Positions 1 to 5,624 of a stretch of DNA of 6,287 nucleotides are shown piece by piece (position 1 is the first letter of the stretch; every line of letters begins with the position of its first letter). The translations under genes were made by a program, and so were the position numbers. Origin of the DNA: Anaerolineae bacterium (GTDB taxonomy: Bacteria > Chloroflexota > Anaerolineae > Aggregatilineales > Phototrophicaceae); the NCBI GenBank assembly GCA_028284565.1, contig JANQRM010000668.1, forward strand, positions 1 to 6,287, written 5' to 3'. Below the pieces are notes generated by a model. That model was not told where the DNA came from. It saw only the letters and a program-made list of their open reading frames with translations, and did not search any database.

Positions 1-416
1 ATGAAGTACAAGGCAGTGGTCGCGCCAAAGGGGACAGCCGATGCTTCTTCATAGCTCATGTTCGCGGGCATGATGGCAATCTCGCCGTCTTCCGGTAGAC
101 AACGATATTCGACATTCGCGCCTAAGCTCATCCCAGTAGAGGCAAAGACTTGGTCTCCTGTTTGGAAGGTTGTGACATCGTTACCTACCGCCTCGATTTC
201 CCCCGCCAGTTCTGAGCCGGGTGTTAAGTTGGGGAGCAAGCCTGTGAAGAAACGAGCGATAAATGGCTCCCCTTTTCGTGCGACAGTATCTCCTGATGTC
301 ACGGTTGTTGCTTTCACTCGTACTAAGACTTCTTTGTCTTTGGGGGTTGGTTTGGTCACTTCTTTCAATTGCAAGACATCCGGTGACCCATATTGATTGA
401 ATACGACGGCTTTCAT
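1..416 (-). CDS. Zinc-independent MDR oxidoreductase, N-terminal part (partial, copy A)
   Basis: The 138 visible residues are the N-terminal substrate domain of an NAD(P)-dependent medium-chain dehydrogenase/reductase of the quinone oxidoreductase-like branch; the 3' end is cut by the window edge before the Rossmann motif. Visible marks are the opening MKAVVFNQYGSPDVLQL, the PGSELAGEIEAVG segment (residues 66-78), TGDQVF (86-91), PEDG (108-111) and YEEASAVPFGATTAL (122-136). The usual cysteine and histidine ligands for catalytic zinc are absent, as expected for quinone- or enone-reducing members. ATG at 416 is preceded by GGAG seven bases upstream. The gene starts 52 bases after the stop of copy B and is probably the last visible gene of the same operon. 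Its first 30 residues resemble copies C and D, while the PEDG stretch resembles copy B. Family assignment is firm; the substrate is unknown. Confidence 0.88.
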   Translation of the reverse strand, partial: MKAVVFNQYGSPDVLQLKEVTKPTPKDKEVLVRVKATTVTSGDTVARKGEPFIARFFTGLLPNLTPGSELAGEIEAVGNDVTTFQTGDQVFASTGMSLGANVEYRCLPEDGEIAIMPANMSYEEASAVPFGATTALYF

Positions 417-468
417 TTCATATCTCCACGATTTTGATCTGTTGTTTCTGTTTGATAAGTTGTTTTGT

Positions 469-1464
469 TTACGACACCTTGATGACGACGTGTCCGGTAC
501 GTTGACCCGATTCAATATAGTGATGCGCTTCTGCCACTTGCTTGATTGGGAAGGTGCGATCTAAAACGGTGTTGATTGCACCCGCTTCCACAAGGTCTCT
601 GATGATTTCCAAGTTCTCGGTGCTTTCACTTGCCAGCGCACAGATGACTTTCTTTCGACTGAAGAGCGATGTCCAGAGCATTTGGAACAGTTGCTTCATC
701 TTGAAACTCGCCAGTAAGTAGATGCCGTTGGATGTGAGCGAGTCTTTGCATTCCCCAAAGGATGTTTTGCGAATCACATCCAGAATCAGGTCGTAGGTTT
801 CGCCGTTTTGGGTGAAATCTTCTTGTGTGTAATCAATCACATGGTCTGCACCTAATGCCTTGACCATCTCGACCCGTGCTGTGCCACATACACCTGTGAC
901 TTCCGCACCGTAGTGTTTGGCAAGTTGGAGTGCATACGAGCCAATCCCGCCCGATGCGCCGAGAATGAGTACTTTTTGTCCCGGCTGGATGTTGGCTTTT
1001 TTGAGCAGTTGAATGGCTGTCAAACTGCCATAAGGAATGGTCGCGGTTTCTTCAAATGAAAGATTGCGCGGTTTGTGAGTCAACACGCCATCTTCGGGCA
1101 TTGCCAGATATTCCGCGCCTGCGCCCATCTGAATACTGCGATAGCCAAAGACTTCATCACCCACCTTGAAGCGCGTTACCATCTCCCCTACTGCTTCAAT
1201 GGTCCCGGCGAATTCGCTACCGGGGATTTTGACTTTCGGCTTCCGAATGCCCAGTGTCAGGCGAGTCGGAATCCATAGGGGTGTGGGCATGGAGAACTCG
1301 CTGGGTGAAACCGTGTTGAACCGTCGCACGAGCATATCCCCAAAGTTGACATTAATCGCATGAATGCGTATCAAGACTTCGTTGGCTTTGGGTCTGGGTG
1401 TGGCGACTTCTTGTACCTTGAGAACATCTGGTGGTCCAAAGGCAGTCTGAATAATTGCTTGCAT
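469..1464 (-). CDS. Zinc-independent MDR oxidoreductase (NAD(P)-dependent, copy B)
   Basis: A complete 331-residue medium-chain dehydrogenase/reductase expected to use NAD(P)H in the cytoplasm to reduce quinones, enones or similar carbonyls. The GroES-like domain holds PGSEFAGTIEAVG (81-93) and VGDEVFGY (101-108). The nucleotide-binding domain has LILGASGGIGSYALQLAK (166-183), then VTGVCGT (189-195), LGADHVIDY (204-212) and a C-terminal RTGHVVIKVS. No catalytic zinc ligands are visible. Between residues 50 and 80 it carries about 13 more residues than copies C and D, a proline-rich stretch including MPTPLWIPTRL. The start is ATG at 1464, six bases after a near-perfect AAGGAGGT; a TTG two codons upstream is in frame but less likely. 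It lies 73 bases downstream of the methyltransferase with no terminator seen between, so cotranscription is likely. Function beyond the family is not readable. Confidence 0.9.
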   Translation of the reverse strand: MQAIIQTAFGPPDVLKVQEVATPRPKANEVLIRIHAINVNFGDMLVRRFNTVSPSEFSMPTPLWIPTRLTLGIRKPKVKIPGSEFAGTIEAVGEMVTRFKVGDEVFGYRSIQMGAGAEYLAMPEDGVLTHKPRNLSFEETATIPYGSLTAIQLLKKANIQPGQKVLILGASGGIGSYALQLAKHYGAEVTGVCGTARVEMVKALGADHVIDYTQEDFTQNGETYDLILDVIRKTSFGECKDSLTSNGIYLLASFKMKQLFQMLWTSLFSRKKVICALASESTENLEIIRDLVEAGAINTVLDRTFPIKQVAEAHHYIESGQRTGHVVIKVS

Positions 1465-1470
1465 GAGCAA

Positions 1471-1478
1471 ACCTCCTT
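1471..1478 (-). promoter_or_regulatory. Strong Shine-Dalgarno sequence of MDR copy B
   Basis: On the minus strand this reads AAGGAGGT, close to the full anti-Shine-Dalgarno complement, six bases before the ATG at 1464. It decides the start of copy B over the in-frame TTG at 1470, which would leave almost no room between the site and the start codon. It is the strongest ribosome binding site in the window, so copy B may be translated efficiently even though it lies far down its operon. Confidence 0.85.
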
Positions 1479-1537
1479 GAATTAGGTTATGGTTTTTCGA
1501 TACGGTATTGAATGATGTTAGGTATTGCGTTTTGGGC

Positions 1538-2161
1538 TTAGGCTTTTTGGGCGACTATCCAGCGTGTCGCGTAGGCTTTGTCCCAGAGCTTACTTTCGAC
1601 AATGTCAAATTGATGTTGCTTGACTAAGGCTTCTAAATCCGGTGTTGTGAAACTAGTGATGGCTGGAGCCATGCCCGTCTTCTGAGCAAAGTTAATCAGC
1701 GTCCTAAAAAGTAGATTGCGCTCACCCAGACACGGCGTTTGTGTAATGAGCAAGCCTCCTTCGTCTAACAAATCGTGCAGTCGTGCCAGCACTTTGGGCG
1801 CATCCTCGACGAGATGAAACACATTGAAAGCGAGAATGGCAGAGAATGAACCCGGAACGAGTTGCGGATGAAAGACATCCATCTGACTAAATGTCGCGCG
1901 ATGTATCCGCCGTTGTTCAGCTTTTTGCGTTGCTAACTCAATCATCTTCGCCGAGATGTCGATGCCATGAATGCGTTCCACAAAAGGCACAAGGTCTAAG
2001 GTCATCTCGCCCGATGCACAGCCGAAGTCCAGCACCTTATCTGTCGGTTTCAAGAAGGATTTGGTGTGTGTAATCGTTTTGTCGTATTGGGCATCATGCG
2101 CTTGGATATTGTTGTCGTAGTTGGTTGCGCGTTTGTCCCAAAAGGTTGCGGATGGATTCAT
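1538..2161 (-). CDS. Class I SAM-dependent methyltransferase
   Basis: A 207-residue soluble methyltransferase with the seven-strand Rossmann fold of the Methyltransf_11/25 group. The SAM-binding motif I is KVLDFGCASGEMT (42-54), followed by the acidic GIDISAKMIELA (66-77), the adenine-contact region FSQMDVF (91-97), and AILAFNVFHLVEDAPKVLARLHDLLDEGGLLIT (108-140), which covers strands 4 and 5. The acceptor could be a small molecule, but the sequence does not tell which. ATG at 2161 is chosen because AAGGA lies nine bases upstream and because the product begins MNPSATFWDKRATNYD, a typical N-terminus for this family; a longer reading frame from 2215 would overlap the XRE gene by 49 bases. The start is five bases after the XRE stop, pointing to translational coupling and one operon with the regulator upstream and reductase B downstream. 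Confidence 0.88.
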   Translation of the reverse strand: MNPSATFWDKRATNYDNNIQAHDAQYDKTITHTKSFLKPTDKVLDFGCASGEMTLDLVPFVERIHGIDISAKMIELATQKAEQRRIHRATFSQMDVFHPQLVPGSFSAILAFNVFHLVEDAPKVLARLHDLLDEGGLLITQTPCLGERNLLFRTLINFAQKTGMAPAITSFTTPDLEALVKQHQFDIVESKLWDKAYATRWIVAQKA

Positions 2162-2166
2162 GATAG

Positions 2167-2412
2167 TTAATCCTTGTTCACTTTCTTGATAAAGTCGTCT
2201 TCTGGCTCGAAGCAAAACACTTCTTCTAAGGGTTTGCCAAAGACATAGGCAATTCGGAAAGCCAGCTCTAACGAGGGGGAATACTTTTCCTTTTCAATGG
2301 CGACGATAGTTTGACGTGTCACTCCCACTTTGTCGGCTAGGGCTTTTTGCGTCATCTCGTCATGCTCAAATCGTAAGCGTCGGACGTTATTGGTTATGGG
2401 TGTATCTGCCAT
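2167..2412 (-). CDS. Small XRE/Cro-type helix-turn-helix regulator
   Basis: An 81-residue DNA-binding protein of the compact XRE group. The helix-turn-helix spans about residues 19-56: EMTQKALADKVGVTRQTIVAIEKEKYSPSLELAFRIA, with VTRQTIVAIE as the recognition helix. It is followed by the typical FGKPLEEVFCFEPED tail and no further domain. Such short regulators usually act as dimers on nearby palindromic sites and often control their own operon. The start at 2412 (MADTPITNN) follows GGAGG by ten bases; an in-frame start at 2460 would add 16 low-complexity residues and overlap the upstream gene. Its ATG comes one base after the stop of the upstream membrane protein gene (TAAGATG), so the two are surely cotranscribed and probably coupled. 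The likely target is the AGTATACT pair upstream of the operon; this is inference. Confidence 0.9.
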   Translation of the reverse strand: MADTPITNNVRRLRFEHDEMTQKALADKVGVTRQTIVAIEKEKYSPSLELAFRIAYVFGKPLEEVFCFEPEDDFIKKVNKD

Positions 2413-2413
2413 C

Positions 2414-2863
2414 TTAGAAGCCCCTCCGATAGAAGAAGAGCTGGGACAAATCTCCGACAATCTCTGCCATGAACGCCGTGAATATCAGCAAATTGAACAT
2501 GACCAAAGCGGGTTGACCTATCGCCAATGAGAGCATGGAGAGAAATACCCCGATGCCAAACACATGATAAGAATTGCGCTTGCCTTTCAAGCTAATCATT
2601 TCATCGCGTTCATCCTCGACATAGGAGGGCTCTTCGTGAGTTCGGACAGCTTCGATGATGGACATAATGATTTGTCCCAAAATTCCTGCTACGATATTGA
2701 CGATGATTCCGAGAACGATAACCGTTGCCCACAGCGAGACTGCATTGTGAAGCGTGAGCTGGTCATCTTGTGCGATTTGGGACAAAGACAAGAAATAGAA
2801 GCCCAAAAGCAGAAGATTGGCAACGAGGGTTATCGTGATTTGTTTTTCTTTATAGGTCATCAT
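2414..2863 (-). CDS. Four-helix membrane protein paired with XRE regulator (DUF2178-like)
   Basis: A 149-residue integral membrane protein of unknown function. Hydrophobic segments lie at about residues 9-29, 43-70, 99-117 and 119-140. Between helices 2 and 3 a charged loop contains EDERDEMISLKGKRNSY (83-99). This ERDE...K...R loop followed directly by a helix is typical of small membrane proteins, including the DUF2178 type, that sit immediately upstream of compact XRE regulators; the family name is from memory and not certain. It is the first gene of the left operon, and its stop is one base from the XRE start. Two consecutive ATGs open the frame: 2863, or 2860, which is better spaced (six bases) from a weak GTGAG. 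A role as membrane-bound partner or sensor for the regulator is possible, but nothing in the sequence shows it. Confidence 0.8.
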   Translation of the reverse strand: MMTYKEKQITITLVANLLLLGFYFLSLSQIAQDDQLTLHNAVSLWATVIVLGIIVNIVAGILGQIIMSIIEAVRTHEEPSYVEDERDEMISLKGKRNSYHVFGIGVFLSMLSLAIGQPALVMFNLLIFTAFMAEIVGDLSQLFFYRRGF

Positions 2864-2892
2864 CGACTCACTTTTGTAACCTGATTTTGACT

Positions 2893-2927
2893 TTTAGTAT
2901 ACTCTACCAGACATAAAGTATACTAAA
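2893..2927. promoter_or_regulatory. Candidate operator: 11-bp inverted repeat built from two AGTATACT palindromes
   Basis: TTTAGTATACT at 2893-2903 and AGTATACTAAA at 2917-2927 are perfect reverse complements separated by 13 bases. Each arm contains the octamer AGTATACT, itself a palindrome, at 2896-2903 and 2917-2924. The octamer starts are 21 bases apart, two helical turns, so two dimers would bind the same face of the DNA. The right octamer covers the -10 box of the minus-strand promoter and the left one falls just past the predicted transcription start, an arrangement expected for repression. The best candidate binder is the XRE protein encoded at 2167-2412. The repeat is directly visible; the binder is inferred. 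Confidence 0.65.
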
Positions 2928-2943
2928 TCATACATTGTGTCAA
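2917..2943 (-). promoter_or_regulatory. Sigma-70-type promoter for the left operon
   Basis: On the minus strand a consensus -35 TTGACA (2943-2938) is followed after 15 bases by TATACT (2922-2917), five of six matches to the -10 consensus. The spacer is short of the ideal 17; a weaker TACTTT two bases further on would give 17. The start of transcription should fall near 2910, leaving a leader of about 45 bases before the membrane protein gene at 2863. It would drive membrane protein, XRE, methyltransferase and reductases B and A. Confidence 0.6.
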
Positions 2944-3026
2944 GTATTTTTTACATCAATTTTTGTTTTGGTCTTTTAGGAACTTTAATGAACTCTTGTT
3001 ACTGTATAATAGATGGTTATTTCCAA

Positions 3027-3054
3027 GAAATGCCCATCACTTGATAGGCATTTC
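3027..3054 (-). terminator. Stem-loop after MDR copy C, possible terminator
   Basis: GAAATGCC (3027-3034) and GGCATTTC (3047-3054) form a perfect 8-bp stem. Inside, after a C-A mismatch, ATC and GAT add three pairs around an ACTT loop. It begins about 20 bases past the stop of copy C in the direction of transcription. On the minus strand the arm ends in TTTCTT and continues GGAAAT, so the T-run that defines a strong intrinsic terminator is poor. It may be a weak terminator or an mRNA 3'-end structure separating the right block from the left operon. Confidence 0.45.
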
Positions 3055-3074
3055 CAGAGAATTTAGAAACCGTA

Positions 3075-4052
3075 TCAGGCGCTCAACACGCTGATAACGA
3101 CCTTGCCTCTCGCACGTCCACTTTCTAAATAGCGCAACGCTTCGGCAGTTTCACTTAAGGGATAGCATCGGTCAATTACCGGACGCACTTGGCTCGTTTC
3201 CATTAACTCAGCTAGCAATGTCAGCTTATCCCGATTAGAAACCGACAGATAATTGGTGAAGGTTTGCTTTCCCAATTTGGATAGGATTGGTCCCAAGAGC
3301 ATCACTTGGAAGACTTGCCTCATGTCTCCGCCACTACAGATATACTTCCCATCGGGTGTTAAGGCACGCAGATAATCGAAGATGGAGCGATTGCCATTCG
3401 CGGCGAAGATGAGGTCGTATTGTTTGCCTGTTTGGACAAAATCTGCTTGTGTGTAATCAATCACATAGTCAGCACCCAAGGCGCGCACCAATTCAACTTT
3501 GCTTGTACTACACACAGCAGTGACCTCTGCACCAAAGGCTTTGGCTATCTGCACCGCAAATGCACCAACTCCACCCGATGCCCCATGAATCAGAACCTTC
3601 TGTCCGGCTTGGATTTGTCCTTTTTCACGAAGCCCTTTCAAAGCGGTAACTCCGGCTACAGGAGCGACTGCCGCCTCCTCAAAGGTGAGATTGGCGGGTT
3701 TCTTTACTAAAGGCGTGACCGGTGTGGTGACATATTCAGCGAACCCGCCCCAGCCAGTTGATGATAAGTCGCCAAATACTGCATCGCCCACTTGAAATTC
3801 GGTCACGTTTTGACCTACGGCTTCAATGGTTCCAGCAACGTCTGCTCCTAATATCGGCAGTTTGGGTTTATTAAGTCCTGTATCAAACCGGACAACAAAG
3901 GGATCACCATAGAGCCGAATCTTATCACCTGTATTCACCGAAGACGCATGAACCTTGATGAGGACTTCATTGGCGTTAGGAGCAGGTTTTTCGATGTCCC
4001 TCAACTGCAAGACATCCGGTGAGCCATATTGTGTATGGATAATTGCTTTCAT
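3075..4052 (-). CDS. Zinc-independent MDR oxidoreductase (NAD(P)-dependent, copy C)
   Basis: A complete 325-residue cytoplasmic oxidoreductase of the zinc-free quinone reductase-like MDR group (the type often labelled NAD(P)-dependent alcohol dehydrogenase). The substrate domain shows GADVAGTIEAVG (69-80), VGDAVFGDLSS (88-98) and FAEYV (104-108). The nucleotide-binding core is VLIHGASGGVGAFAVQIAKAFG (153-174), then VTAVCST (177-183), LGADYVIDY (192-200) and YDLIFAANGNRSIFDYLRAL (212-231), where the acidic residue commonly seen after strand 4 is replaced by alanine, as in copy D. The end, ARGKVVISV, matches the family. No cysteine or histidine zinc ligands occur at the catalytic positions. ATG at 4052 has AAGGA ten bases upstream. 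It is about 61% identical to copy D by ungapped hand count, lies 147 bases after it, and is followed by a stem-loop. The substrate is unknown. Confidence 0.92.
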   Translation of the reverse strand: MKAIIHTQYGSPDVLQLRDIEKPAPNANEVLIKVHASSVNTGDKIRLYGDPFVVRFDTGLNKPKLPILGADVAGTIEAVGQNVTEFQVGDAVFGDLSSTGWGGFAEYVTTPVTPLVKKPANLTFEEAAVAPVAGVTALKGLREKGQIQAGQKVLIHGASGGVGAFAVQIAKAFGAEVTAVCSTSKVELVRALGADYVIDYTQADFVQTGKQYDLIFAANGNRSIFDYLRALTPDGKYICSGGDMRQVFQVMLLGPILSKLGKQTFTNYLSVSNRDKLTLLAELMETSQVRPVIDRCYPLSETAEALRYLESGRARGKVVISVLSA

Positions 4053-4199
4053 TGTTTGTGTATCCTTTCCGTATTGAGATTACTTAGACAACCCTGCATG
4101 AAGCTCACCCAATGGGGAATCATCGAATTTAGGGCTTTTTTGATTGACAATTGCTTAGTACTTAGTGGATAGGCTGATTAGTGAGTAGAAATGTAGGGC
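4053..4199. other. Spacer between MDR copies D and C
   Basis: A 147-base gap with no open frame of interest. Read on the minus strand it holds the AAAGGA-type ribosome binding site of copy C near its end, a run of six A (4136-4141 region) and short TTAG repeats. No convincing hairpin followed by a T-run and no promoter with both boxes was found, so copy C may be reached by read-through from copy D or have a promoter not recognisable by eye. Confidence 0.5.
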
Positions 4200-5174
4200 T
4201 TAGGCATTCATCATGCGGATGACGACCTTCCCTTTTGCCCCCTTTTCTAAATAGCGCATGGCTTCGGCGGTTTCTTCCAGCGGATAACAGCCATCAATCT
4301 CCGGACGAATTTTCCCGGTGTCGATGAGCTCTGCCAGCGTATCCAAGTCTTCTGCATCGGGTCGAGCGACGAATCCACCATTGATTGAAATTCCACCACG
4401 CGACAAGAAGGGACCCAAGAGCATGGCTTGGAAGATTTGCTTCATACTTCCCCCACCACAGACATACAGCCCATCATTTGCTAAAGCACGCTTATAATCG
4501 AAGATGGAACGATCTCCATTTGGAGCGAAAATCAAGTCATAGCGTTCTGGACGTTGGGCGAAGTCTTCTTGTTTGTAGTCAATGACATGGTCAGCTCCCA
4601 ACTCGCGCACCATCTCGACTTTGCCTGTGCTACACACAGCCGTTACTTCTGCTCCGAAGGCTTTGGCAATCTGCACCGCAAATGAACCTACCCCGCCCGA
4701 TGCGCCGTGAATGAGAATCTTTTGCCCGGCTTTGATTTTTCCTTCATTCCGTAGACCTTGTAGTGCTGTCCCAGCCGCCATTGGCACAGCCGACGCTTCC
4801 TCAAAGGATGCGGTCTTGGGTTTCATTGCCACGATATGAGCCGATGCAACCACGTACTCGGCTAATCCAGCCCGACCATCACTAGACAAATCCGCATAGA
4901 CTTCATCACCGATGTTGAATTGAGTCACATCTTTACCAATCGCTTCGATTGTCCCCGCCACATCACTCCCACCGATGGGTTGTTTAGGCTTCCGCAAGCC
5001 CTCTGCAAATCGAATGAAGACGGGATCAGCCCGCATCAACCGCCAATCTGCCGAGTTAAGACTCGTCGCATGTACCTTGATCAGGACTTCGCTCGCACTC
5101 GGCGTTGGTTTTTCAACCTCTTGCAGTTGCAAAACATCGGGTGAACCATATTGTGTCGTAACGATTGCTTTCAT
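4200..5174 (-). CDS. Zinc-independent MDR oxidoreductase (NAD(P)-dependent, copy D)
   Basis: A complete 324-residue paralogue of copy C with the same domain order: GSDVAGTIEAIG (69-80), IGDEVYADLSS (88-98), LAEYV (104-108), ILIHGASGGVGSFAVQIAKAFG (153-174), VTAVCST (177-183), LGADHVIDY (192-200), YDLIFAPNGDRSIFDY (212-227) and a final KGKVVIRMMNA. The block 151-180 differs from copy C at only two positions, while residues 41-50 and 261-280, expected near the substrate pocket and the domain interface, have diverged strongly; this suggests the same cofactor but different substrates. ATG at 5174 is preferred: AAAGGA lies nine bases upstream and the product then begins MKAIVTTQYG like its paralogues. 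A GTG at 5192 is in frame but would place that AAAGGA inside the coding region. It lies 37 bases after the small membrane protein gene, probably in the same transcript. Confidence 0.92.
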   Translation of the reverse strand: MKAIVTTQYGSPDVLQLQEVEKPTPSASEVLIKVHATSLNSADWRLMRADPVFIRFAEGLRKPKQPIGGSDVAGTIEAIGKDVTQFNIGDEVYADLSSDGRAGLAEYVVASAHIVAMKPKTASFEEASAVPMAAGTALQGLRNEGKIKAGQKILIHGASGGVGSFAVQIAKAFGAEVTAVCSTGKVEMVRELGADHVIDYKQEDFAQRPERYDLIFAPNGDRSIFDYKRALANDGLYVCGGGSMKQIFQAMLLGPFLSRGGISINGGFVARPDAEDLDTLAELIDTGKIRPEIDGCYPLEETAEAMRYLEKGAKGKVVIRMMNA

Positions 5175-5211
5175 TTCATGTTTTCCTTTCACTATTGATT
5201 GATTATGTAGA

Positions 5212-5583
5212 TTAGACGACCCAGTTCCAAGCCAGATGAATGGTCATGACATTGAAACCAAGACTCACGATGAGCAAAAACTTATCATAGGCACTGGGAT
5301 ACGTGTGAACACTCAGCAGGTTGAAGAGCAACCAGAAGCCTGCAAGAATGATATTCGCCCAACGGTTCAGCGAATAATCCGCCATCAACGACACCAGCAC
5401 CATCAGTATTGGGGTGAGCATCAGCACAGCCGCCCCGAACCACATGCTTTGTGTTAATTGAGCCACATCCACATCCATTCTTTCCGGGAAGTCTTGGCTA
5501 AAGATTCGGAGGACATCACCCAGTAGATAGATCAACATGCAGGCGACCCAAAGACCAGCTAGCTGTATCGGTACAGCAACCAT
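5212..5583 (-). CDS. Small four-helix membrane protein, DUF6326-like
   Basis: A 123-residue integral membrane protein with predicted helices at about residues 7-28, 45-67, 75-95 and 100-120. The opening LAGLWVACMLIYLLGDVL, the LVSLMADYSLNRWANII segment (63-79) with the motif NRWANI (73-78), and the C-terminal HLAWNW (116-121) are the pattern I associate with DUF6326; this match is from memory and only moderately sure. No catalytic motif is visible and the function is unknown. ATG at 5583 has a good AGGAG seven bases upstream. It sits 41 bases after the larger membrane protein gene and 37 bases before reductase copy D, so it is probably part of one operon with both. It is unrelated in sequence to the four-helix protein of the left operon, although similar in size and topology. 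Confidence 0.75.
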   Translation of the reverse strand: MVAVPIQLAGLWVACMLIYLLGDVLRIFSQDFPERMDVDVAQLTQSMWFGAAVLMLTPILMVLVSLMADYSLNRWANIILAGFWLLFNLLSVHTYPSAYDKFLLIVSLGFNVMTIHLAWNWVV

Positions 5584-5624
5584 ACGATTTCTCCTTTTAT
5601 TGAATTGTGTTTGAACTAATTAAA

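Noticed and set aside
58..396. Open frame on the plus strand inside reductase copy A
   Set aside because: It is antisense to a clear MDR reading frame, and its translation has no recognisable family features. The same holds for the other plus-strand frames at 1075-1363, 1891-2073, 2330-2530, 2564-2884, 3420-3710, 4385-4585, 4920-5202, 5236-5457 and 6004-6201.
2162..2215. Longer methyltransferase start giving 18 extra residues
   Set aside because: The extension overlaps the XRE gene, is rich in arginine unlike the family N-terminus, and the ATG at 2161 has a well-placed AAGGA.
2413..2460. Longer XRE start giving 16 extra residues
   Set aside because: It overlaps the membrane protein gene and adds a low-complexity serine-rich stretch; the ATG at 2412 has GGAGG upstream and begins like other compact XRE proteins.
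2167..2863. Toxin-antitoxin module made of the membrane protein and the XRE protein
   Set aside because: The membrane protein is a 149-residue four-helix protein, much larger than typical membrane toxins, and has no toxin-family signature; the regulator follows it in the style of sensor or accessory pairs.
3005..3010. Perfect TATAAT on the plus strand
   Set aside because: No acceptable -35 box lies 16-18 bases upstream and no plus-strand gene follows; the region is simply AT-rich.
4136..4200. Intrinsic terminator or promoter between copies D and C
   Set aside because: There is a run of six A on the minus strand and a TTGTCA, but no stable hairpin precedes a T-run, and no -10 box sits at a usable distance.
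469..5174. Classical zinc alcohol dehydrogenases
   Set aside because: The cysteine/histidine zinc ligands and the structural four-cysteine lobe are absent in all complete copies; the proteins fit the zinc-free quinone reductase-like branch despite the common alcohol dehydrogenase label.
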